A stretch of 5,406 nt of DNA from an uncultured Collinsella sp. (lineage in GTDB: Bacteria > Actinomycetota > Coriobacteriia > Coriobacteriales > Coriobacteriaceae). Each line of letters starts with the position of its first letter. Positions within the stretch are counted from its first letter, which is position 1. The translations under genes were made by a program, and so were the position numbers. Where the stretch lies: contig CABUUG010000124.1 in the NCBI GenBank assembly GCA_902494605.1, positions 1 to 5,406 of the forward strand. Direction: 5' to 3'. This document shows, piece after piece, positions 1 to 5,027 of this stretch. The notes under the pieces were generated by a model, which was not told the origin of the DNA, searched no databases, and saw only the letters and a program-made list of their open reading frames with translations.

Positions 1-507
1 GTTGCGCACGTGGTACTTGTCGCACACGTCCTTAGGCAGCGCGTAGGTGTAGGCGACCTCGGGCATGGTCATGTGGAACGAGGTGTCGAAGACGGCCACG
101 TTGGGCAGCTCCGGATACTTCTCGCGGCAATATTCGATTGCCGCGGCCTCGCCGTAGTTGTGCAGCGGAGCAAGCGGTGCCACCTCAAGAATCTTGGCCA
201 TGACCTCGTCGTCAACGACTGCGGAATCATCGAAGTGCCAGCCGCCCTGAACGATACGATGCCCAATGCCATCGATCGTAAAGTCGGTCTTCTCGAGCTC
301 CTCGAACACGCGAGCGATAGCAGAGCGATGATCGGGGAAGGGAACCTCCTCGGTCTGCTTGGCGCCACCGTTCTCGGAATGACCAAAGATACCCATGTCC
401 GAGCCGATACGCTCACAGTTGCCCTTGGCGAAAACCTCGCGGGTATCGGTATCCAGAAGCTGATATTTAAGGCTTGAGCTGCCGGCGTTGACAACAAGTA
501 CGTTCAT
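1..507 (-). CDS. ackA: Acetate kinase paralogue A (partial, C-terminus beyond the left edge)
   Basis: Acetate kinase (ASKHA fold) converts acetyl phosphate and ADP to acetate and ATP, the substrate-level ATP step of fermentation, in the cytoplasm. The frame is open from the ATG at 507 to base 1 (169 codons, about 43% of a usual 390-400 aa protein). Visible signatures are the N-terminal loop MNVLVVNAGSSSLKYQ, GHRIVQGG with R84 (equivalent to Arg91 of the Methanosarcina thermophila enzyme), LAPLHN with H116 (His123) and VFDTSFH with D141 (Asp148). An AAAGGAG ribosome site (512-518) lies 4 nt before the ATG. It is 64% identical (108/169, no gaps, counted by hand) to the complete paralogue just upstream. 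Identity is about 43% over residues 21-80 and about 73% over 81-169. The usual HNPPN motif after the catalytic His reads HNYGEA. A terminator precedes the gene, so it probably has its own promoter. The missing C-terminal domain prevents any check of the nucleotide site or of intactness. Confidence 0.95.
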   Translation of the reverse strand, partial: MNVLVVNAGSSSLKYQLLDTDTREVFAKGNCERIGSDMGIFGHSENGGAKQTEEVPFPDHRSAIARVFEELEKTDFTIDGIGHRIVQGGWHFDDSAVVDDEVMAKILEVAPLAPLHNYGEAAAIEYCREKYPELPNVAVFDTSFHMTMPEVAYTYALPKDVCDKYHVRN

Positions 508-559
508 GAGACTCCTTTGCAGTGCAATACGGTCGACGCAGACCCCTTAAGGCGGCCGC

Positions 560-565
560 ATTTTA
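560..565 (-). promoter_or_regulatory. Possible -10 element for acetate kinase A
   Basis: The minus strand reads TAAAAT here, matching five of six bases of the TATAAT consensus, about 53 nt before the ATG at 507. No good -35 hexamer lies 16-18 nt upstream; that space is filled by the half-site cluster at 574-600. A promoter is expected in this interval because a terminator lies just upstream. The exact element is a guess. Confidence 0.35.
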
Positions 566-573
566 ATAAGAAG

Positions 574-600
574 TTATCACAACTTGATAAATAGCTATCA
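574..600. promoter_or_regulatory. Cluster of TTATCA/TGATAA half-sites, possible operator
   Basis: On the plus strand TTATCA (574-579) and TGATAA (585-590) form a perfect 6-bp inverted repeat with a 5-nt centre. A third half-site, TATCA (596-600), lies about one more helical turn away. Starts are at 574, 585 and about 595-596, so the spacing is close to 11 bp and the sites would fall on one face of the DNA. The cluster sits in the AT-rich part of the gap upstream of acetate kinase A, where a -35 region would be. I do not recognise the regulator, and it does not match the Rex consensus. AT-rich sequence gives such repeats by chance fairly often. Confidence 0.35.
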
Positions 601-621
601 GTCATATCGCCCAACGAGCGC

Positions 622-660
622 AAAAGAGGGGCTGAACGGCACTTGGTCGTCCAGCCCCTC
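622..660 (-). terminator. Rho-independent terminator after acetate kinase B
   Basis: A 9-bp GC-rich stem pairs GAGGGGCTG (626-634) with CAGCCCCTC (652-660). Read on the minus strand the hairpin is followed at once by TTTT (625-622). It starts 11 nt after the TAA stop of acetate kinase B at 672-674. The U tract is short, so termination may be partial, but the layout fits an intrinsic terminator dividing the two kinase genes. Confidence 0.8.
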
Positions 661-671
661 CCCTCTTGCAA

Positions 672-1850
672 TTACTTGCCGTTGACGATGCGCTCGACGT
701 CAGAAGCGATCATGAACTCCTCGTCCGTGGGGATGACGAAAATCTTGACCTTGGAATCCTTGGCAGACAGGCACCAAGCGCCATCGCCACGCAGGGCGTT
801 ACGGGCATGGTCCATCTTGACGCCCATAAAGGCCAGACGGTCGGCAACGCCAGCGCGAACGGCCGGAGCGTGCTCGCCGATGCCGGCGGTAAAGACCAGG
901 GTGTCCATGCCGCACATGGAGGTGTCCATCTCGGCGGCCTTAGCGGCAATCTTGTAGACGAACATATCGAAGGCGAGCTGAGCCTCGGGGTCACCAGCAG
1001 CGGCGAGCTCCTCAACGTTGCGGCAGTCGTTGGTCTTGCCACCGGTCACAGCCAAAAGGCCAGACTTCTTGTTCATCATCTCGTCGACCTCGTCGAAGGT
1101 GTAGCCACCCTCGCGCTGCAGGTAGCACACGGTAGCCGGGTCGATGGAGCCGCAGCGGGTGCCCATCATGACGCCGTCGAGCGGCGTCAAGCCCATGGTG
1201 GTGTCCATGCACTTGCCGTCCTCGATGGCGCACAGGGAAGCGCCGGAACCGATGTGGCACACGACGACCTTGCGAGCCTCGCCGTTGGTCATCTCGGCGA
1301 CCTTCTTGGAGATGTAGCGGTAGCTGGTGCCGTGGGCGCCGTACTTACGGATGTGCAGCTTGTCGCAAACATCCTTGGGAAGGGCGTAGGTCTTGGCGAC
1401 CTCGGGCATATTGAAGTGGAAAGCAGTATCGTAGACCGTGACGTTGGGCAGATCGGGATACTGCTCCAGGCAGTACTCGATAACGTTGGCCTCGGGGTTG
1501 TTGTGCAGCGGCGCCAGCGGGGCGACCTCGCGAATCTTGGCGAGGACGTCCTCGTCGACGAGGGAGGAATCACCAAAGTACCAACCGCCCTGAACGATAC
1601 GGTGGCCGATGCCCTCGATCTTGACGCCGTTGGCCTCGAGGTCCTTCAGGACGACCTCGATGGCGACCTTGTGGTCGGGGAACTCGATGTTCTCGGTCAC
1701 CTTCTTGGAGCCATTGGCAGCATGGGTGAAGGTACCACCGGTAAAGCAGACGCGCTCGCAGGAGCCCTTTGCGGACACCTTGTGGGACTTGGTATCGATG
1801 ACCTGATACTTAAGGGTCGAAGATCCCGCGTTGACGACCAGAACGTTCAT
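672..1850 (-). CDS. ackA: Acetate kinase paralogue B (complete, altered pocket residues)
   Basis: A complete 392-aa acetate/propionate kinase family protein of normal length, cytoplasmic, that makes ATP from an acyl phosphate. In order: N7/S10 loop (NAGSSTLK), R84 in GHRIVQGG, H116 in LAPLHN, D141 in VYDTAFH, H173 in YGAHGTS, H199 in HIGSGAS, R232 in MGTRCGSIDP, D275 and R277 in the adenosine-binding segment, TAGIGEH at 321-327 and E377/E378 in IPTDEEF. These match the catalytic Arg91, His123, Asp148, His180, Arg241 and Glu384 of the Methanosarcina enzyme. Several family-conserved residues are changed: Phe179 is A172, His184 is Y177, Asn211 is S202, and the Asn of GIGEN is H327. HNPPN reads HNNPEA. 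The protein is therefore probably active as a kinase, but its acyl substrate is uncertain (acetate, propionate or longer). An AGGGAG ribosome site (1855-1860) lies 4 nt before the ATG. No pta gene is visible. Confidence 0.95.
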   Translation of the reverse strand: MNVLVVNAGSSTLKYQVIDTKSHKVSAKGSCERVCFTGGTFTHAANGSKKVTENIEFPDHKVAIEVVLKDLEANGVKIEGIGHRIVQGGWYFGDSSLVDEDVLAKIREVAPLAPLHNNPEANVIEYCLEQYPDLPNVTVYDTAFHFNMPEVAKTYALPKDVCDKLHIRKYGAHGTSYRYISKKVAEMTNGEARKVVVCHIGSGASLCAIEDGKCMDTTMGLTPLDGVMMGTRCGSIDPATVCYLQREGGYTFDEVDEMMNKKSGLLAVTGGKTNDCRNVEELAAAGDPEAQLAFDMFVYKIAAKAAEMDTSMCGMDTLVFTAGIGEHAPAVRAGVADRLAFMGVKMDHARNALRGDGAWCLSAKDSKVKIFVIPTDEEFMIASDVERIVNGK

Positions 1851-1867
1851 GTGTCTCCCTACTAACA

Positions 1868-1884
1868 GGCGGTGTGGCGCCGCC
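1868..1884 (-). other. Small GC hairpin in the leader of acetate kinase B
   Basis: GGCGG (1868-1872) pairs with CCGCC (1880-1884) around a 7-nt loop, ending 7 nt before the AGGGAG ribosome site in the direction of transcription. It could affect translation initiation, but a 5-bp stem in GC-rich DNA is common by chance. Confidence 0.3.
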
Positions 1885-1903
1885 AGGTTACATACGCTTC
1901 AAT

Positions 1904-1937
1904 AATAAACCCAAACGCCCTCGCGCTCGGGTTTATT
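1904..1937 (-). terminator. Stem-loop between the HIT gene and acetate kinase B, probable terminator
   Basis: AATAAACCC (1904-1912) and GGGTTTATT (1929-1937) form a perfect 9-bp stem with a 16-nt loop. On the minus strand the 3' arm continues as T-rich sequence (TTTATTATT), giving the A-arm/U-arm layout common in intrinsic terminators. It starts 60 nt after the HIT stop codon at 1998. The symmetric stem could work on either strand, although no plus-strand gene is present. If the promoter of acetate kinase B lies upstream of it, the element would instead be a leader structure of that gene. Confidence 0.6.
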
Positions 1938-1997
1938 GCGTTGATATATAAGTTATCGGTGCTTGAGCTTCCGTTTCATTGCAAGGAAAAAGCGTCC

Positions 1998-2333
1998 TCA
2001 GATGAGGTTCTCGCCCAGGTTCTTGCCGCCGAGGACGTGCATGTGGAAGTGCATGACGGTCTGGCCGGCATTGACGCCCTTGTTGGAGATGACGCGGAAA
2101 CCGTCCTCCAGACCCTTGGCCTTGGCGACCTCCTGGATGGCGTGGGCCATGGCGCCCATGGTCTCGGCGGGCACGTTATCGGCGATGTCACTGTAGTGCT
2201 TCTTGGGGATCACGAGCGTGTGGACCGGTGCCTGGGGACTGAGGTCGTCGAACGCGATGACCTGGTCATCCTCGTAGACGACGGTCGAGGGGATCTCGTG
2301 GTTGGCAATTTTGCAGAAGATGCAATCACACAT
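1998..2333 (-). CDS. HIT family (HINT-like) nucleotide hydrolase
   Basis: A complete 111-aa histidine-triad protein, the usual length for bacterial HinT. Members hydrolyse nucleoside phosphoramidates and aminoacyl-AMP in the cytoplasm as homodimers. The HIT motif HFHMHVLGG runs from H95 to G103, with H97 the expected nucleophile. The N-terminal CIFCKI (C4, C7), together with H46 and H97, fits the Cys-Cys-His-His zinc site of some Firmicutes HIT proteins. Other family blocks are the IP at 14-15, the VHTLVIPKKH segment at 37-46 and SNKGVNAGQTV at 83-93. The start is the ATG at 2331-2333 with AAAGGA 7 nt upstream. It lies 49 nt downstream of xseB, so it may be co-transcribed with the exonuclease VII genes, but a TATAAT in the gap could start a separate transcript. 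The physiological substrate cannot be told from sequence. Confidence 0.95.
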   Translation of the reverse strand: MCDCIFCKIANHEIPSTVVYEDDQVIAFDDLSPQAPVHTLVIPKKHYSDIADNVPAETMGAMAHAIQEVAKAKGLEDGFRVISNKGVNAGQTVMHFHMHVLGGKNLGENLI

Positions 2334-2362
2334 GGTTGGTTCCTTTCTCGCAGACCAAGGTA

Positions 2363-2368
2363 ATTATA
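2363..2368 (-). promoter_or_regulatory. Perfect -10 hexamer upstream of the HIT gene
   Basis: The minus strand reads TATAAT in a short AT-rich stretch between xseB and the HIT gene. Initiation about 7 nt downstream would give a leader of roughly 22 nt carrying the AAAGGA ribosome site. The 16-18 nt spacing leaves only a poor -35 (for example TCGTTC), so this is a weak or activator-dependent promoter at best. Confidence 0.4.
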
Positions 2369-2382
2369 TTTGGTCGGGATGG

Positions 2383-2649
2383 CTAGAACGAGAGGTTGTC
2401 GTCCGTGTTGGCGGCTTCGCCGTCGGCGAGCACGTCGTTGCCGTCGACGTCCTTAAGGAGTACCGAGACCTTCTGCTCGGCATCGGAGAGACGGGTGCGC
2501 AGGCTCTTGAGGAGCTCGACGCCGCGGGTATAGCTCTCGAGCGACTCCTCGAGCTCCATATCGCCCGACTCCAGGCTGCGGATGATGAGCTCCAGCTCCT
2601 GCGAGGCCTGCTTGTACGTAAGCTGCTCGACCGGGGTCTTCTCTGCCAT
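2383..2649 (-). CDS. xseB: Exodeoxyribonuclease VII small subunit
   Basis: An 88-aa protein of the XseB family, typically 60-90 aa. Several copies of this helical subunit wrap the coiled-coil part of XseA to form exonuclease VII, which degrades single-stranded DNA from either end into acid-insoluble oligonucleotides in DNA repair. The family pattern is clear: LTYKQASQELELIIRSLE (residues 10-27), then GDMELEESLESYTRGVELLK, giving the two amphipathic helices. Residues 66-88 form an acidic tail (DVDGNDVLADGE) that is probably disordered. The ATG at 2647-2649 follows an AGGAAAGGAA purine-rich ribosome site (about 2656-2665). The gap after xseA is 42 nt with no terminator, so the two subunits are most likely made from one transcript. 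Confidence 0.96.
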   Translation of the reverse strand: MAEKTPVEQLTYKQASQELELIIRSLESGDMELEESLESYTRGVELLKSLRTRLSDAEQKVSVLLKDVDGNDVLADGEAANTDDNLSF

Positions 2650-2691
2650 ATCTGTTTCCTTTCCTAAAGGTTTATCGCTATGAAACGCGGC

Positions 2692-4143
2692 CTACTCGAC
2701 CGTATTGACCGTTGCTGCCACGTTGCCGTCTGCCATGCGCACACGAATGGCATCGCCGGGCTTAAAGGTCTTGGCGCTCGTAGCCACACCGTCATCGCTG
2801 TACGCGATGGAGTAACCGCGGGCAAGCACCTTGAGCGGCGACAGGGCATCGAGCGACGCGGCGGCTCGGCCAAGGTCGGACGCGGGTTTGCTGAGCATCG
2901 TGCGCCCCTGATGCTCCAGACGGGAGCTCGCAAGCGTGAGCGCATGGCGCTTGCCATCGAGCCCCGAGGTGCTTGCGATCAAGCGCTCGGGCAGACGCTC
3001 GAAGTTGGAGCGGAAGGCCCCAACCGAACGCGTTATGGCGCCCGACAGTCGATCGGCAGTCAGCGCAAGCTCAGACTCGCGACGCTCGACCATAAACGTT
3101 GGATCTTTGAGGCACGGGCGGCACGCGGCGGCATCGAGCGCATCGCCCAGACGAGCCGTATAGGTGTCCCAAGCACGACGACCGCGCTGGTCGAGCATTT
3201 CCAGATCAACCTGATCCGACCCGATCATCGAAGCCATCGCGGCGCCCAGACGCTGATGGCGCGTCTCGAGCACGTCGGCCAACTCCGTCATAGCCGGTGC
3301 CACCGATTCCGCCGCTGCCGTTGGCGTGGAGGCGCGACGGTCGCTCACCATGTCGCAAATCGAGGTATCGGGCTCATGCCCAATGCCCGTCACCACAGGC
3401 ACGGGACAGGCTGCCACCGCACGGGCAAGCTCCTCGTCGTTAAAGGTCATGAGGTCCTCGAAGGAACCGCCGCCACGCACGAGCAAAATGCAATCGGGCG
3501 CCGGCGTAATGGCAGCGGCGCGGCGCAAGCCTTCAATAAGCTCTGTCGGCGCACCCTCGCCCTGGACCTTTGCGCCCACGCAGACAAGCTCGACGAGCGG
3601 GTTGCGACGGCGCAATGTGCGCTTAACGTCGTCGATTACGGCACCCGAAAGCGAGGTGACGACCGCCACACGCGAGCAAAACACCGGAATGCGGCGCTTG
3701 CGTGCTTCGTCCATCAGGCCCTCGCGACGCAGCTTTTCGGCCAACTGAGCCACCTGCTGACGCAGCAAGCCCTCCCCCGCCAGCGAGAACGAGCGGGCGA
3801 CGAAGCTCATGCGGCCCGTGGCCTTATAGAGATTGAAGCTGCCCTTAAAGCTTACCTGCATGCCGTCGCGCAGATCGAAGGTACGCTTGAGATAGGCGCC
3901 CTTCCAGATGATGCAGTCGACGGCGGCCGAGTCGTCTTTAATCTGGAAGTAGCAGTGGCCGCTTCGGGCGTTGGGACCACGGAAACCCGTGACCTCGCCC
4001 AGGACACTCAGCTGCGGAATGGCATCGAGCGCACCGGCGGCGATCTCCACCGCTTGGCTCACGCTGAGCTCTTTGCGCTCCTGCTCGTCCGAACCGTCGA
4101 ACTCGGCGGAAACGGCATTGCCGGTTAGATTCCAGCCTGCCAC
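2692..4143 (-). CDS. xseA: Exodeoxyribonuclease VII large subunit
   Basis: Catalytic subunit of exonuclease VII, 483 aa from the chosen start (about 456 aa in E. coli). Order: an N-terminal extension of about 25 aa, an OB-fold for single-stranded DNA (about 26-120), the nuclease core (about 125-285), a long helical arm (about 285-430) that binds XseB, and a C-terminal segment starting LSPLKVLARGYSI near 434. Core motifs are VVTS (161-164), RGGGSFEDL (223-231), GHEPD (255-259) and DRRASTPTAAAE (268-279), all as in active enzymes. I chose the GTG at 4141-4143 because AAAGGAGG (4148-4155) ends 4 nt before it, the same spacing as both acetate kinase genes. A TTG at 4170 or ATG at 4161 in the same frame would place that ribosome site inside the coding region. 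xseB follows after 42 nt. The gene is intact. Confidence 0.95.
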   Translation of the reverse strand: MAGWNLTGNAVSAEFDGSDEQERKELSVSQAVEIAAGALDAIPQLSVLGEVTGFRGPNARSGHCYFQIKDDSAAVDCIIWKGAYLKRTFDLRDGMQVSFKGSFNLYKATGRMSFVARSFSLAGEGLLRQQVAQLAEKLRREGLMDEARKRRIPVFCSRVAVVTSLSGAVIDDVKRTLRRRNPLVELVCVGAKVQGEGAPTELIEGLRRAAAITPAPDCILLVRGGGSFEDLMTFNDEELARAVAACPVPVVTGIGHEPDTSICDMVSDRRASTPTAAAESVAPAMTELADVLETRHQRLGAAMASMIGSDQVDLEMLDQRGRRAWDTYTARLGDALDAAACRPCLKDPTFMVERRESELALTADRLSGAITRSVGAFRSNFERLPERLIASTSGLDGKRHALTLASSRLEHQGRTMLSKPASDLGRAAASLDALSPLKVLARGYSIAYSDDGVATSAKTFKPGDAIRVRMADGNVAATVNTVE

Positions 4144-4147
4144 GCAG

Positions 4148-4155
4148 CCTCCTTT
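4148..4155 (-). promoter_or_regulatory. Ribosome binding site that decides the xseA start
   Basis: The minus strand reads AAAGGAGG, a near-perfect anti-16S match, followed by CTGC and GTG. It supports initiation at the GTG at 4141-4143 and argues against the in-frame ATG at 4159-4161 and TTG at 4168-4170, neither of which has a good purine-rich site before it. Confidence 0.8.
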
Positions 4156-4164
4156 CGTCATCGT

Positions 4165-4187
4165 GCACAAGGGCTTCGGCCCTGCGC
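4165..4187 (-). other. Hairpin in the xseA leader
   Basis: On the minus strand GCGCAGGGC can pair with GCCCTTGTGC around a CGAA loop: 9 pairs including one G-U, with a single bulged U. It ends 9 nt before the AAAGGAGG site. No U tract follows, so it is not a standard terminator. It could stabilise the transcript or modulate translation. The plus strand of the core reads GGGCTTCGGCCC, a UUCG tetraloop, but no plus-strand gene uses it. Confidence 0.45.
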
Positions 4188-4212
4188 AAATTCAAGTCCA
4201 ACACATAGTACA

Positions 4213-4242
4213 GCGCCGCGGGGACACGAATCCCAGCGGCGC
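4213..4242 (-). terminator. Strong GC hairpin after the zinc peptidase gene, possible terminator
   Basis: GCGCCGC (4213-4219) pairs with GCGGCGC (4236-4242). After one mismatch, four more pairs (4221-4224 with 4231-4234) close a 6-nt loop. It begins 16 nt past the peptidase stop codon. The following minus-strand sequence, TGTACTATGTGTT, is only moderately T-rich, so termination may be inefficient. With the leader hairpin at 4165-4187 it fills much of the 115-nt gap between the peptidase gene and xseA. Confidence 0.5.
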
Positions 4243-4258
4243 CCAGCGACCCAATTTG

Positions 4259-4963
4259 TTATCGGTTGGAGTTTCTGTTGTAGCGAGCCATAAGATAGAG
4301 CAGCTGAATAATCGAGGTGAGAGCTGCAGCAACATAGGTAAGTGCGGCTGCCGTCAGCACCTTCTTGGCGCCGTTGACCTGCTTGGAACTCATACCCGAC
4401 TGCTCGATGTACGCCACAGCACGTCGGCTGGCGTCAATCTCAACAGGCAACGTAACGAGTTGGAACAGCACGCTAAACGAGAAGAAAATCAACGCGAGGG
4501 TCGTAAGCCCCGCGATGTTCATAAACAGGCCCATGAGTAGCACGATGGTCCAGGTGTTCTGGGTAAAGTTAACGACCGGGACCAGGGCGGTGCGCACCTT
4601 CATCATGGCATAGCCGCTTTGACGCTGGGCGGCATGGCCCGCCTCGTGGCAGGCGACGGCAACGCTTGCGACCGAACCGCCCGAACGGTTGGCATCCGAC
4701 AGATACAGGTTGTTGTCCTGCGGGTTGTAATGGTCGGTGAGCTCGCCAGCGACACCCTTGATACCCACGGCGCTACAACCGTTGGCATCGAGCATGCGGC
4801 GAGCGACTGTGGCACCCGTATCGCCGTCCGAGCGAACCTTGGACCAGGTTTTGTACGTCGAGTTGATATAGTTCTGTGCGGCAAGGCCAAGCACCGTGCA
4901 GACAAGAACAACCAGCAGGTACAGCGGGTCGATGCCAAAGCCGTATCCATAGTAATAAGGCAT
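4259..4963 (-). CDS. YugP-like membrane zinc metallopeptidase
   Basis: A 234-aa protein of the Zn-dependent membrane peptidase family typified by B. subtilis YugP (about 225 aa). The HExxH site is HEAGH (H106, E107, H110). PVEIDAS (173-179) supplies E175, the probable third metal ligand. Hydrophobic segments fall near 13-34, 127-150, 151-173 and 205-226, so this is an integral membrane protein; the site lies in the loop between the first and second segments. The N-terminus is rich in Tyr and Gly (MPYYYGYGFG), as is common in this family. The ATG at 4961-4963 has GGAGG 7 nt upstream. It is 64 nt downstream of the RNase D gene with no clear terminator between them, so co-transcription is possible. 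The substrate is unknown for most of the family. Confidence 0.92.
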   Translation of the reverse strand: MPYYYGYGFGIDPLYLLVVLVCTVLGLAAQNYINSTYKTWSKVRSDGDTGATVARRMLDANGCSAVGIKGVAGELTDHYNPQDNNLYLSDANRSGGSVASVAVACHEAGHAAQRQSGYAMMKVRTALVPVVNFTQNTWTIVLLMGLFMNIAGLTTLALIFFSFSVLFQLVTLPVEIDASRRAVAYIEQSGMSSKQVNGAKKVLTAAALTYVAAALTSIIQLLYLMARYNRNSNR

Positions 4964-5027
4964 GCGAATTCCTCCGAGTCGAGTTACACGTTGGAGGCAT
5001 TTTACCCACTCAACCGGCTAGGCTTCC

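Noticed and set aside
10..477. 155-codon plus-strand frame opposite acetate kinase A
   Set aside because: The minus-strand frame reads as acetate kinase from 507 to base 1. This plus frame resembles the antisense frame of copy B for the same reason.
574..590. Redox regulator Rex site upstream of acetate kinase A
   Set aside because: The expected TTGTGAA/TTCACAA arms are absent; only a TTGTGA-like fragment is present on one strand.
1..1850. Duplicated kinase region as a mobile element or assembly duplication
   Set aside because: The copies differ at about 36% of residues, and the longest identical stretch I noticed is 17 nt (242-258 and 1585-1601). No transposase or terminal repeats are present.
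666..1865. 399-codon open frame on the plus strand opposite acetate kinase B
   Set aside because: Its sequence is a shadow of the real gene: the opposite frame has every conserved acetate kinase motif, while this one has low-complexity Val/Gly/Leu/His-rich composition and no family signature.
2353..2375. GACCAA/TTGGTC inverted repeat as an xseB terminator
   Set aside because: Only 6 bp with an 11-nt AT-rich loop and no T tract after it. The loop holds the TATAAT, so a promoter reading is at least as good.
2680..4128. 482-codon open frame on the plus strand opposite xseA
   Set aside because: Long antisense frames are normal in GC-rich genes. It is rich in Arg, Ala and His with no recognisable domain, and the minus strand encodes an intact XseA.
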